Source of the DNA: Monoplex corrugatus
Lineage: Eukaryota > Mollusca > Gastropoda > Littorinimorpha > Ranellidae
Direction: 5' to 3'
NCBI GenBank assembly: GCA_030674185.1
Contig: JAPXFY010000026.1
Location: 54,430,989-54,494,988, forward strand
DNA: 64,000 nucleotides
In this document: positions 1 to 12,400 of the stretch, piece after piece
Layout: the number at the start of each line of letters is the position of its first letter
Numbering within the stretch: position 1 is the stretch's first letter
Position numbers and translations under genes: made by a program
Notes under the pieces: model-generated
Databases searched by the model: none
Told to the model about the DNA's origin: nothing
The model's input: only the letters and a program-made list of their open reading frames with translations

Positions 1-654
1 AAAGTAAGTTTCCATCTCTACAGATTGATACCCAACACACTCACAAACAAAAAAACAGCTGAAAATGACTTGTTTGTTGTCAGTTTACATACATAAATGA
101 AAACAAAACATATGACATCATAAAATGTTCATGAAACGATACTAAACCCATGCAGACAAATAAGTAAGTAACCATCCCATCAATGATAGACCTGGTTTCG
201 GTAAACATAAAAGTGATTGTACTAGACACTGAACAGTCAAACTACATGACAGTCAGTGTACTCAGACACTGAACAGTCAAACTACATGACACTCATGAAT
301 TGGTTCTCTCTGTTCTTCAGGTTCTGCAATCAAAACAAGAGAAAATAAGCCCAGAATCAGAATCCTTATTCAAATAAGTCAATCAGCTCATGCTCATCAG
401 TCAGAAACAGCTTGAAAAAGCATAGCACACGTCACCAGTTCCCACTTTCAATCCTGGATTTAAAAAAAAATTGAGGAATGTCTGATTGTTGTCCATTTGG
501 AGGCCAACAGATTTTCAGTGAGCGAAACACTTCGCTGATCGCCACGCCCCCTGCCATGCCGTCTAACTCGGGCACAGCTCCTCTGCACCTCTCCTGTCCG
601 TCTCCCCCTTCTCATCTTCCCCCCTTCCCACACCACGAACACGTGCGTGACCCA
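1..654. other. No gene recognised; short direct duplication
   Basis: No coding signal stands out. A 27-bp sequence beginning agacactgaacag occurs at 224 and again at 264. A CpG-containing stretch lies at 530-760. The reading frames at 460-756 have no recognisable domain. Confidence 0.5.
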
Positions 655-1234
655 TCTCACCATGTACCATCACGTTCACTGCTGTTGGGTCCAAAGTCCG
701 AAGTGTCACGGCCTGCGCGCTCGCCACTCGCACTGACTACGGCAGTCGCGGTCTGACTCGTACTTGTTATCGTCTGCTTGCATCGATTCAGCCAGCAAGC
801 GTTGAATGTCGGCGTGGTCATTGTTACTTTCTCTACCCTCATGTTGAAGCGAATCATCAGATAACAAATTCTCTCAATCGTCATCATGCTGTAAAATCAT
901 TTGAACGGCCTCTAGAGTCGTGAAAGTCCGCTGACGTGAGCCACCGTTCGGCTTGTCGAAGGTTGCGTCGCCATTGTGCTCCACTTCACGTGGTCCAGTT
1001 ACCAAATCATTAGCGACAATAAAGGTGTCTTCCCTATGACGTATCCTAATTTACATCCTATTTTTATATTGTAGACACATATAGCTCAGTGTGCAGCGTT
1101 CCTGTGTGCTGACTGGCTCACACAGTTGTGAACGAAAAATCGGAAAACTCCCGCAACGTCAGCGGACGGCTCTTAGGCAATATAGCAACACCTTTTGTGC
1201 AACGTCAGCTGACGGCTTATAGGCACTGAACTGG
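655..1234 (-). pseudogene. 5' end of a piggyBac-like element with broken transposase start
   Basis: On the minus strand a TTAA (1235-1238) is followed by CCAGTTCAGTGCC, the TTAA-CC start typical of piggyBac-like ends. Two near-identical 18-bp direct repeats (cores GTCAGCTGACG and GTCCGCTGACG) lie just inside. An ATG at 974 opens MATQPSTSRTVAHVSGLSRL and then stops; a neighbouring frame continues with TTLEAVQMIL and then an acidic stretch rich in Asp, Ser and Glu. That is the usual N-terminus of piggyBac transposases. The DDD core and the far end are missing, so this is a decayed fragment. The assignment rests on end structure and N-terminal style, not on the catalytic domain. Confidence 0.45.
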
Positions 1235-1409
1235 TTAAAGATCCCACGGCAGTTGAAAATCGTGGAGAGCAGGGCATTGCCCAGCTGCCTTGGTATAAAA
1301 CATTGGAGAGATAGGTTGATTTCCCAGTCCCATCCCTTAAGACCAATTAGCCGTCTTGCCTTTCTGAAGTCTTGGCAAAAAAAAAAAAAGTGAATATTAA
1401 GATGAATTT

Positions 1410-1695
1410 GAAGCTGGGGAGAGTTGATGGGTGGGCCCTCGTGGTGCTGGCCCCGGGAAAAGTTGAGGTCTATACCACCTCGCTCCCCTACGACCCCAGG
1501 GTTATGGAACTATGTAGGTAGGGCCTCGGAACCTTGCCAGCTCTTGGGTTTATGTGCGGGCTTAAGGCCTGTGCTGTGATCATTCGCAGTCTTCTCCATC
1601 ACATGGCACCTGTGATGATAGTGCATATGGAATTCATTCTGAAGGCGGAGACGTTATCTTGAGAAACTGAAACTGTGGAGATTTTTCTGATCTCT
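1410..1695 (+). repeat. Dispersed repeat R1, copy 1
   Basis: A block ending in a conserved core (gtgcatatggaattc, then ggcggagacg and cttgagaaactgaaac) recurs at 33607-33750 and, more decayed, at 43153-43262. The 5' part (gggcttaaggcctgtgc and so on) is shared with the 33.6 kb copy. It is probably a SINE or MITE; no terminal repeats were resolved. Confidence 0.6.
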
Positions 1696-2210
1696 GTTAT
1701 CAGCATGTTGTGTGCAGATCAGCTGGTGTCTAAGCACCCTTCATGTGTCTGTATAGTCCATATGCAGATTATCAGATATGCATGTTACAGGTATATGTGG
1801 TATCTTAGGGAAACAAAACCCCCAGCATGCACATCCATCAAACATTGAGTATGCAGACTGCAGCAGCATTCTGTCTGCATTAGCCATAGTGCATGCATTC
1901 ATCCAAGAAGATCTGAACACTACCAACAAACATGATAATAATGATTCATTATAAACGTTATCAATCGTGTCCGATTTTCGCCCTCCAAGATCGCCGGTCG
2001 TGCATATCGGTTTGCGCAGAGATACACACCTGCTTGTTGTATAAACTCATAAAAGTAGTTCCAGAAACAGTACAAGCAAAAATTTAAAATCAAAATCGCT
2101 GTAACTTGTAAAAAATACGATTTTAGTATCATCTTCGTGCGTGGTGTCCGGAATTTAAGGTAACGTTTCAAATCAGAAAAATACTCACTCACTCATTAAT
2201 TTAAAAAGAA

Positions 2211-2380
2211 ACTGCACTATTTTCTCTTGTGTACGACTACCACATCAGGGGAACTTCGTTCAACTTCCTCTGTTTCTTAATTTTGGGCGCACTAGCGACA
2301 GCATCGATCAAACGTGTTTGGTGTCCGACATTGTGACGCTTGTAACAAATAAATGGCGAAGAGCACCGGCCAACTTTGAG
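2211..2380 (+). promoter_or_regulatory. Possible 5' non-coding exon and promoter region
   Basis: This stretch is less AT-rich than its surroundings and ends in a strong donor (gagtg|gtaagt at 2381). A short reading frame, MAKSTGQL then stop, precedes the donor, so any exon here would be non-coding. It could be the 5' untranslated exon of the LRSAM1-like gene, but no coding start exon was found between it and 5351. Weak evidence only. Confidence 0.2.
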
Positions 2381-3659
2381 TGGTAAGTTTAGGTTTATTT
2401 CATTATGATTTTGCCTTTTTGGTGTAAGTAACGTATTTCACACAAGGATTTTTTTGTTGTATTTTAACGAAGTGATTTCCTATATTTGTTGGCAATGAGG
2501 ATTACTGGAACTTCTTGAAAGATTCGACAAGCAACAATTGGACAATGAGATGTCAGGCAACCGGCAATTCACTTCATTTTCAACTTCATTTAGGACTGTG
2601 TTACATGCAAACCAGTTTAGTTATGTCTGTTACATATTTATTGATAAGGAATGCCAGATAGTAACTTTTTAAACAAAGTATTTTGATGTCAAGATGGAAT
2701 TGTCATGGGTCCATTATACTTGTAACACAGAGACAAAAAAACCTGGCATCATTGTTGCGTTTCTAAGAGATGTCTGACAGTTTTGGTTTTTTTTTTTTAA
2801 ATACTGCATGTTGTATGTTGACTAACACATTTCAGTTAATTTATCAGGTTTCCAATAATTGAAAAAGACAAACATTAATGCATTTTCCTGTTCATTTTAT
2901 TTCATTTACCTTTCTTGTTACAAATATAAGGTCAGATATCAACTGTCAGTCTGTGAACCAAAAATGCATTGAATTTTCATGAGATAACTTTTTAAAATTA
3001 TGAAAGTTGAATACATTATTTTTGTTTGAAATGGAAGCTGATAACATTATGAGCAAAACAATAACAGGCATTAAAAATGAGAAAAATGTTGTTGTTGTAA
3101 CCAGGAAACTCCATTGTTTGCTTCCATGTTAAACACTTAGCAGGTAATATAAAAAGTTAATCTTGTGTTGCTGATAGTGCACTATGATGTATAATTCATT
3201 TACAGAAGTGTGATTTTGGGGTTGACATGTCATAAGTTTGAAAGATAATAACTATGTCCTGTTTTTTATTAATGAAATGGACCGTTCTTTCATGTAAAAA
3301 AAATATTGTTATTGTAACAAGGAAACTATAGGACCAGTGTGGGAAAACTTTTATGACGCTGAGAGCACACTATCATATAACTATGCTATCAGATGTATTT
3401 TAATTTTGTGAATTATGTTTTGGACAGAAATTTGAAACTTGAAACATGATCACCATGCCTGGTTTATTAATTCATTTTCTATTCTTTCGTGTCAAAGTAT
3501 GGTTAATCGAGACCCTCTTAATCTTACAGTATTGTAGGAATTATCCATGAATCAGAATGATTTTACTGACTGTACTTTGTGTCTGTCCTTGTGAGAATGC
3601 ATGTGTACAATTGTAAGAGGGGGGCATCCTGATTCTGAATGAAGTGCTATTTTACAGGC

Positions 3660-3985
3660 AGATCGCAAGAGGCTGGTGAGGAAGGAAGGCACCATGAAGG
3701 ATCTAGTGTCCCAGCTGAGGATGGACATGGCTTTCCTGGCACAGCACTTATTTCATGCTCATTGGCAGACCAGCCTGTTTGACAAGCTGAAGAAAACCAC
3801 CATTTCCTTGCACAAATGTCTGCATGGTCTTAGATTCTGCAGAAAATTTCACTTGCCTTTTTCAGGATGAAATTCAGGCAGCTCATTGGCACGATGAGCA
3901 CCTCACAGTCCACCCAATTGTGTGCTATTATGCCTGCAAGGGATGCAAAAGTGACCAGGATAGTAAGTGTGGTATAAAATAATGA
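3660..3985 (+). pseudogene. Frameshifted fragment of a recurrent invertebrate protein family (QDEIQ-AHW type)
   Basis: One frame reads LAQHLFHAHWQTSLFDKLKK; the next frame takes over near 3810-3825 with MVLDSAENFTCLFQDEIQAA and HWHDEHLTVHPIVCYYACKG. The two fit together as a single ancestral sequence of the type H-LF-A-WQ then DFAENY, then QSAHWHHE-VT-HPIVAYY. Uncharacterised proteins of that type recur in coral and mollusc genomes and often look transposon-linked. Here a frameshift separates the halves and a stop follows soon after, so the copy is dead. No function is claimed. Confidence 0.55.
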
Positions 3986-4984
3986 GACTGTCACTGATAT
4001 AAAAGTTTGATACCTTGAACTGAAATTGGGGTCAACTGACATGTATGTTTGGTCAGACTCTGGAGAGTTTGGGTTTCTTCACATCAAGTGCTGGAGAAAG
4101 TGGATTCTCCAGCCCTGTTGCCTTCTGGGGGCATTGTGTTTTCTTTCAGACAGTGACTTGATGGTGGACAGTTTTGAACAGCCTCCCTAGGCCCTGCGTG
4201 TGTGGTTGTGTGTGTGTGTGTAACCGAGATCTATTAATACAGAACACACTCTCTAGTCTTTTTTTTTTTTAATCTTGAAGATAAGAATTTTGAGTTCACC
4301 TTTATATCATCATTACACAATGGACAAAAGTGCTGTATCTAATGAGCAAATCAAACAAGTGATAGGCATGCCTGTGTATGCATGTGGTACTTGAACCACA
4401 GAACTGTGTTCTTCAGCCTGTTTGGTTTCCATGTTACAAAAGTAATGTTTTTATGGACTAATCCAGCTCCAGTCACATTAAAAAGATTGGAGATCAGATT
4501 TTCTACTAAAAACAACATTGTCTGATCTAAAAGTCAGGAAAAGTGAGCAATAAGTTTGGTTTTCTACATTTTTTTTTCTGCAGCGTAAATGTTCAGAAGC
4601 GTCTGATAGCTGTTGTTTGTCGCTACATTATGTTTGTTTCATTTATTCATTTATTTACACATGAAAGGGAACTATTTCTGTTTGTTTGTTATAATATGAC
4701 ATGATACTGAGCTAAACAAATCTTTGGAAATCTTATTTAGAGTGGATTTATTGATCACATTGGATGCTGTTTGGTGTCTGGTTACGCGAGTAATGTACAT
4801 GCATCTTGCTGCATTTGACCCCCTACATACAAAATATCTGACAAAAAACTATCTTTTTTTTGGCTTGATTGCAGAGTTTACATACTATACTTTACAAAAC
4901 TGTCAAGTATTTCAGATCTGAAGCACTTTTATTTTTGTCTGTGTATGTCCCACTTTTGGTGCACCATTTCTGAGAATGAGCCAT

Positions 4985-5055
4985 ATATTAGTGTTCATGT
5001 GTGTTTGTGTGTGTGTATGTATGTGTATGTGTGTGTGTGTATGTGCTTACATGAA

Positions 5056-5094
<39 letters not shown>

Positions 5095-5169
5095 GTGTGT
5101 ATGTGTTTGTGTGTGTTCATATCTAAAGTACATACATGTTTGCATATTAGTGTTCATGTGTGTGTGTGT

Positions 5170-5210
<41 letters not shown>

Positions 5211-5270
5211 ACACGTACATATGTGTGCACGTGCATATGTGTGTGTGTGTGTGTGCACGTGCGTATGTGC

Positions 5271-5345
<75 letters not shown>
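4985..5345. repeat. (TG)n microsatellite
   Basis: This is long interrupted (TG)n with TATG and CACG variants, ending in an uninterrupted tract that abuts the acceptor of the first recognised LRSAM1-like exon. Open frames here are simple-repeat artefacts. Confidence 0.95.
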
Positions 5346-5350
<5 letters not shown>

Positions 5351-5352
<2 letters not shown>

Positions 5353-5395
5353 TCCGTCAGGAGTCTATGCCATCTGCAAAGTTCTGCAGAAAGAG
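5351..5395 (+). CDS. LRSAM1: LRSAM1-like exon ([15 protein letters not shown])
   Basis: The exon is 45 nt, phase 0 at both ends. A (TG)n tract runs straight into the acceptor ttttcag, and the donor is gttaga. It encodes [15 protein letters not shown], which lines up with the segment just before the first leucine-rich repeat of LRSAM1. The upstream exon, which should encode a basic start and a DIS-C-L-type motif, was not recognised. Confidence 0.88.
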
Positions 5396-8300
5396 GTTAG
5401 ATTCAAATACCACCACCTGTCTTCCCTGTCATTTCCCCCCTCTTTTTCCCTGCTATGGCTTTGCCATTCACAGTCTTTATTCCCCTCCTCCTTTTCCATT
5501 TTGTTCACTCTTCCTGTTATTAACTCTATCCACCCGAACATACGCACATGCGAACCCAAGCGTGCAACGCTTCAGCCCGAACCTGCACATATGCGTATCT
5601 AAGCTTTGGGAATTTTTGGGGGACAAGGTCAAGGTTGGATGCGAAACTAAACATGTTGGCTCCCTTGTATAACTTATCAAGAGTACGTGTGTACCCTTCC
5701 CGAGTGCTGGCGACCTTTGTTCGTCGGTTGAGGCGAGGTCAAAGCGAGTGACTTGGTGCTCAAGTTCACCGCGTGGTCGTGTGGGGTCAACATGGTGTCG
5801 AGTCAAACACCAGCTAGCTGTGCACGGTGAATAAATGCAGGACTCCCAATCATAAATACACAAAATAAAAGAATTTTGGAGTGTATCAAACAAAAATTGT
5901 ATTTTTTTGTTCTTTGAGTATTATGATACCCCTTTGCACGATTTTTTCAAAAAATCAAATTTTGAAAAAATTGAATAATTTCATTATTTCATAAACAAAC
6001 ACTTTCAAACTTGCACACAAGTTAGTTTATTCTAATGACAACATCTCCACAAAATTTTATTCCTCTATCTTTACAAGTTATTTTCTTTACAAATTTATTA
6101 GTAACATATACAATTTGGCCAGGGAGGAGAGGTTGTGAGAATGAGCACTCAGCCAGGGTGGAGTGAGTTAAAGAAAAAGGAAATTGTTTCTTATTGACCA
6201 GACAGAGGTGTCTGTCTGTTTTTCTGTTATCAAAATGTGTTAGCAGCATTTTTCTGATCTGTCTCTGCATGAATCTTTACCAAATGTGCATCAAAGGTGT
6301 AGATTGTGAGGAGTCACGAATGCATAAGTTTAAAAGTGTGGCACCAAGGTTACGGTTGTGTGGACTTCAGAAAAAATGCCTAAAAATTAAAATCAGCACT
6401 TTTTGAAGATAGTGTGTGAACAATGGTTTCTCAGGAACTTCTGACAGTGTTTATATACTGTTCTCACTGTTGTACCATCGTCGTTGCATCATATGTAGTT
6501 TTTGTATCTTTTGATTCTTAAGGTGACAATGACCTTGAAAAATACAAAATCATGATTTTCTGTAACACATCTTTAGAAGAAAGGAATGGCTTTACCATGT
6601 TAATGCAATGTGTTTTCCACTTTATAGTCATGTCTGTATTGAGTTATGGCAATTCTGGTTTGAGCTTTACCATGTTAATGCAATGTGTTTTCCACTTTAT
6701 AGTCATGTCTGTATTGAGTTATGGCAATTCTGGTTTGAGCTTTACCATGTTAATGCAATGTGTTTTCCACTTTATAGTCATGTCTGTATTGAGTTATGGC
6801 AATTCTGGTTTGAGCTTTACCATGTTAATGCAATGTGTTTTCCACTTTATAGTCATGTCTGTATTGAGTTATGGCAATTCTGGTTTGAGCTTTACCATGA
6901 GGTGCAGACTAGATGAAACCTTGACAAGATTAACTATCTGGAGACGCACCCTGAATTGGCTGCTGAAACTGTCGAGATGCACAATTTTTGGTACTTTTAA
7001 AAAAAAAATTATGGAGAATAACCAACGATAATAAACCTGTCATGTTATATATATGAAAAAGGTCATTATGTCTACTTTATAACTGTGTAGACCGTTTGTT
7101 TATGCTTGCTTTCATTTTTTTCTGGTTTACCATTGAAAAAGGCATGCAGATAGCTAAGAAAAAAAGTTCTGAATGTACACACATGACTTACCAAACTACT
7201 GCTTGTAATCCATTGAATATTCATGTCACAAAACTTCACAAAACTGCACTGAACATGTCACAAGATGTAATCCTTCACTGGAAGTCACTATGAGTTCTGC
7301 TTTTATCAATAATTTGTCCCCAAAATGATTATATACAGGTGTAGAGTCTAGAGCCAGTTTGATACGTCAAAATTCCTTTGTTTGGGGTACTGTGAAAACA
7401 AACCAAAATTAGATTTCTAGCAGTCTGCTACAGTCGAAGGAAAAGAAATCTACTTAGAAAAGTGGTTAAACTGTGAGAAAAGTGGTTAAGCTGTGCTGTC
7501 AGCATAATCTCCCTTACTATAGTATGCTAATTGTCTCAGCAAAAAAGTCATAACATCTTCGGCTGCAGAGTGTTATAGTCAATAGACTGAGCTCTGCAGA
7601 GTGTTATAGTCAATAGACTGAGCTCTGCAGAGTGTTATAGTCAATAGACTGAGCTCTGCAGAGTGTTATAGTCAATAGACTGAGCTCTGCAGAGTGTTAT
7701 AGTCAATAGACTGAGCTCTGCAGAGTGTTATAGTCAATAGACTGAGCTCTGCAGCCAGAGCTGCGGAACCTCGCCAACTTGTTAAGCTAGGAACTGTTTA
7801 ACAATTTATTTACTGGGATCCATCATTAGCAGTAAAGGATCCAAGCCAGAAATCCACTCAAGGGCCACAAAGTCAACATCAGCATTGTCCAGACTGAAAC
7901 CTTTTTGGAAGGACAAGAACATCTCCATGAACACAGGATCAGACTCTGAGCAGTGGTTTATTCCATCTAACTGAGACATGGACCCTCATAGGATTTGGAA
8001 AGGCAAATCCAAGCCTTTGAAGTGACATTTATTGCAAGGTACTAAACATCAGATACACTGATCATATCACCATTAAACAAGTGCGCCAAAAAGATGAACA
8101 AGCCTATTGGACCATCAGAAGATCTGCTAACATTGGTTAAGAAAAGTAAACTACGTTATGGCCTTGTAACATGATGCAATGGCCATGCTGGATCAGTCCT
8201 CCATGGAACTGTTGAGGGATGGAGACAGAGAGGAAGACCAGAAAAAGACTGACAATGTTGCAAAATGGACAGAGAAACCTTTTGCAGAGACCCAGACTTT

Positions 8301-8560
8301 GGCACACAACCAACAGAGCTGGAGGAATCTGGTGAACAGTTTTTTAGTGCCACTCCATTGACCTTTTGCAGATTTAAAGGAGAAGTGGATCATTTTGTTT
8401 TTCTATTTTCAGGCTTTGTTTTTGCACAAAAATTGGCTGGGATCACTGCATGGAGGAGGAAATTTAAAAGACCTAAACTGCATCAGGGTAAGTTTGATTG
8501 TTTTTTTGTTGTTGTTTGTTAACATACACACACACACACACATACACACATACACACACA

Positions 8561-8591
<31 letters not shown>

Positions 8592-8615
8592 ACACACACA
8601 CACACGCACACGCAC

Positions 8616-8648
<33 letters not shown>

Positions 8649-9336
8649 AACACACAAAACAAGAATGTATATGTGACCTCCCACCACGAAATCAGTCTTA
8701 ACTCGCAGTCAGTCGAACAGCACTAGGAGCTGAAAAGGTGACTGAGGGTCTGTCTGGGGTGTTTTGACTTTTTCTGAAAATTGATTTTTGTAGACTATAA
8801 TCTATCCCGCACAGATTTTTTTTTCTGGAAAAAATATTATTAATCAGTTTAAATCAGTATTTTAATGCATTGATCGCAGCAGAAAAAACGCAAATTCCTA
8901 CCAAAAGTACCTATTTTTGTCTCTTATTATGAACCGTAACCTGTACAGTACCCACACATGTAATATACTGATGGAAATCTCTTTGGTGCACCTTTCAGAT
9001 AATGGCAGCGAAAATTAGAAACAAACTGGGTCAAAGCCACCAAATAAAGAAATTTAAGGAAAATGTGTAGGAGAGCGCACAAAAACTTTAGAGGCCGTTT
9101 TCTCAAAGTGGCCGTCATACAACTTAATGACTTTAAACATACGTAACTTCTACATTTTTTTGATTACAAGCTTTATTCAAGTACCAAAATAATCAGCAGA
9201 ATGTACAATTTCCAGTGATATGTATATCTCAAAATGCCCAAAATGCTAGTTAAGACTGATTTCGTGGTGGGAGGTCACATGTATATTCCTGGATTTTGTA
9301 TGTGTTTTATTATTTTATGTGTGTGTATATATAAAA

Positions 9337-9421
<85 letters not shown>

Positions 9422-12400
9422 TCCTTTTCTACCATTTCTCCCAAGTTTAGAAGGCAACGCAATTTTATTAGGCATAATGTTTTGATGCTTGATAAGATTT
9501 TGGTTTCGACACATAAATTTATGATTGATGGCCATAATGATAACAGTTTTACAAGGAAAAGAAATCCTGGCAGACCTCCCTCTTATATATGAACATCTCC
9601 AACTTCAGCAGTTTGAAGGTCTAGGAAATAGGACCAAAAAAGTCAAGATCTGAGGAAATGGATGAAAGCTATTCTGATGTCTGCTGTGACAGCTGATAAC
9701 AAACTCAACAATGCTGACGGAGGTGGGTAATTTATCATTATTCGGACACAGTGACATGGTATGCACACCGTCCCAAGTATATGTCTTTGTGATGACCATT
9801 CTCAGGATTTACAGGTGCTTTCTGTGTTGATCAAGAATATGTGCAACGCACAAATGTTTTGTTACATAATAAATCTGTGGATCACTGGGATGAAGCTCAT
9901 ATGTGTAATCCCATCCTTTCTAATTAGCCTACATTGATAATGCATCTCACAACAATATTCCTCAAGTTGTTTTAGTGACAGATTGAGACAGGAATCGACA
10001 TAAAACCCACGCAATAAAGGTGTTCTAATTCCCCTTTCAATCTATCAGCCGCAAAAATTCCACCTGTGGACAGTACTCAACAATTTGCCAGTCGTAATTA
10101 CCACTTATGCTTTTAGTTGCTGGCAAACAAGGTAGGACTACGCCATGCAAGAGTTTCAGGGGGCTAATTTCTTAGATTCTTGAAAATGGAACATTCTTTT
10201 GTTCATTCAACGTCATAGCAAAGTGAAGATTTTACACTGTTTAGCAAGGGCATGATGACATTTTTTGTGGATGAAGTTAGCACTTCAGACAATGAAGATT
10301 CAAGCGATATCTTGACAGTGATTTTGGCAACAATTCCCATGTAACTGTTCATGAAAGTAGTGAAAACAATGTGTCAAACGGCAGTGGTGGTTATGATCGT
10401 TCGATGTTTGTGAACACAAAGAAAACAGTTAAAACAGTCATGGGACCAGCAGGGGCCTGTATGTAGGAATGGTCAAATCGAATATTCAGCAATCATTTTG
10501 TTTTACAATAGTCAGTAGTACATTATATCAGGCAATCATTTTTTTTTTTACACAATTTCACCATTTTTTTTAGGCAGATGTGTTCAGAAAGAAGCATGTA
10601 AGAAGATTTTGTATGATGGAGTCTATGGCCCTGACGCAAGTCAAAATGACTTGGTCCAGGGGCAGCAACTCACCAGTATTGCATGGTCATGAATATGTTA
10701 ATCAGAGTGTAGAGCTACCATACAATGTAGTATACAACAGAGTAAAGAAAATTGATACAGTATGATTCCGCGTAGTACAGGTAAGTGTAAAACACTGTGG
10801 TGCATATCATTATGCTGCATACAGTGCAGTTCAGTGGAATACTGTACATATTGTAGAATATGTTATCTTGCAATACATTTTAACTCGATGTGATACTATG
10901 CAATGCAGCATAACACAACACAACTCAACAGTCCAATGCAGCGCAACACAACACAAAAGGGTACAGGATAGCAAGACACAGCACAATGCAGTGCAGCGTA
11001 ACACAGGGCAGCACAGCACAGCACAAGCACAACACAACACAGCACAGCACAGCACAGCACAGCAACAAGCACAGCAGCACGCAGCACAGCACAGCGCAAC
11101 ACAGGGCAGCACAGCACAGCACAGCACAGCACAACACAGGGCAGCACAGCACAGCACAGCACAGCACAACACAAGACAAGCAGAGTATATAAGTGTTGTT
11201 ATTGATGAAATTGATAAGATTAAGGAAAAAACTTGTTTTTGTTATCAGGTGCTGGATGTGCACAACAATGAGCTGAAGACCTTGCCTGATGACATTGGCT
11301 GTCTAGAATCATTACAGGTGGGATTTACCATCCTGCTTTTCATCAATCTCGCGTTTTGAAGGAACCAGAAAAAAGATGAAAAAAGAATAAGAACATATAT
11401 TTAATACAACAAGACTACTCAGGCGCAAATTTTCGGCCAACTGGCCTTTGTCAAGGGTAAGATCACAAACAAACAAACACCAGATACAAAAATAGGAGAA
11501 AAAGACAAACTTCCCTGCTGCTCTAATTCTTTTCCTCACACTTTGGCCGAAAAATTGCACCTGTTTTGTCTTGTTGTATTAAATATAGGTTTTTATTCTT
11601 TTTACATGTTTTTTATGGTTTCCGTTTGCTTGAACATGAGCCGTCACACTTATTTTGGATTACACATTTTGAAGGACCAGGAGCACATAGAAAAGACAAT
11701 ATCAGCGTTAATAATAATAATAATTGTGATGATGATAATAGTAATGATAAGGAAAAATATTATTGATAATAATATTAAATAATAATTGTGATGATGATAA
11801 TAGTAATGATAAGGAAAAATATTATTGATAATAATAAATAATAATAAAAATGGCAATTATAATAAAAAATGAAATTGTGTGGTCAGCGCCAGGGGCATCT
11901 CCTTAGATTATGTGCGGAAATGCATTGATATGTGTACTTAAAATATTTTCTGTTCCTTTTTGTTTTCCTGTTAACTCAATCGCTTCGTGCCGGAAGAAAA
12001 TCTCCGTCACTTCCGTTTACTGCTTGGGTAGGTGACATCGATTTATCAACGGCGGACATTTGTATTTTTTTTTATGTCAGAAGTGTCAGTTATAGGGAAA
12101 ACTCACAGGGAAGCTAAACTAGGGTATGTTTACAGCATTTATTTACCTTAGACCGTTTGTGGCAATGTGAAACAAAGATAACAGTAGCCTTTTTTCAGCG
12201 CTACCCGCAACATGCGAATTTCGCAAGTGGCGTCAAGGAAAGCAAGTCGAACCTCACAATTCTGTAAATATTTTGTGCTCTGGAGCAACTGTACGCAAAA
12301 AGTGACAACTACCAGTAATCTTGTGATTCGAAACATCCATGGCATCGAAATCATGTTCTGGACTTCATCTAAAACTGTTTCACAGTGTGTTCATATCCGT

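Noticed and set aside
4945..5672. Cys/Val-rich frames in (TG)n and similar His/Thr, Tyr/Ile and Asp frames elsewhere
   Set aside because: Simple-repeat translations; no family similarity.
6552..7031. 159-codon frame with four 25-residue repeats
   Set aside because: It is produced by identical 75-bp tandem units in an intron; the flanking residues show no domain.
10240..10450. Acidic frame ([10 protein letters not shown]) resembling a piggyBac N-terminus
   Set aside because: Too short, frameshifted, and no TTAA-bounded end was found nearby.
10831..11263. Overlapping frames on both strands in the CACAG tract
   Set aside because: Low-complexity artefact; only the last part of one + frame is real, and that is the LRSAM1 exon at 11249-11317.
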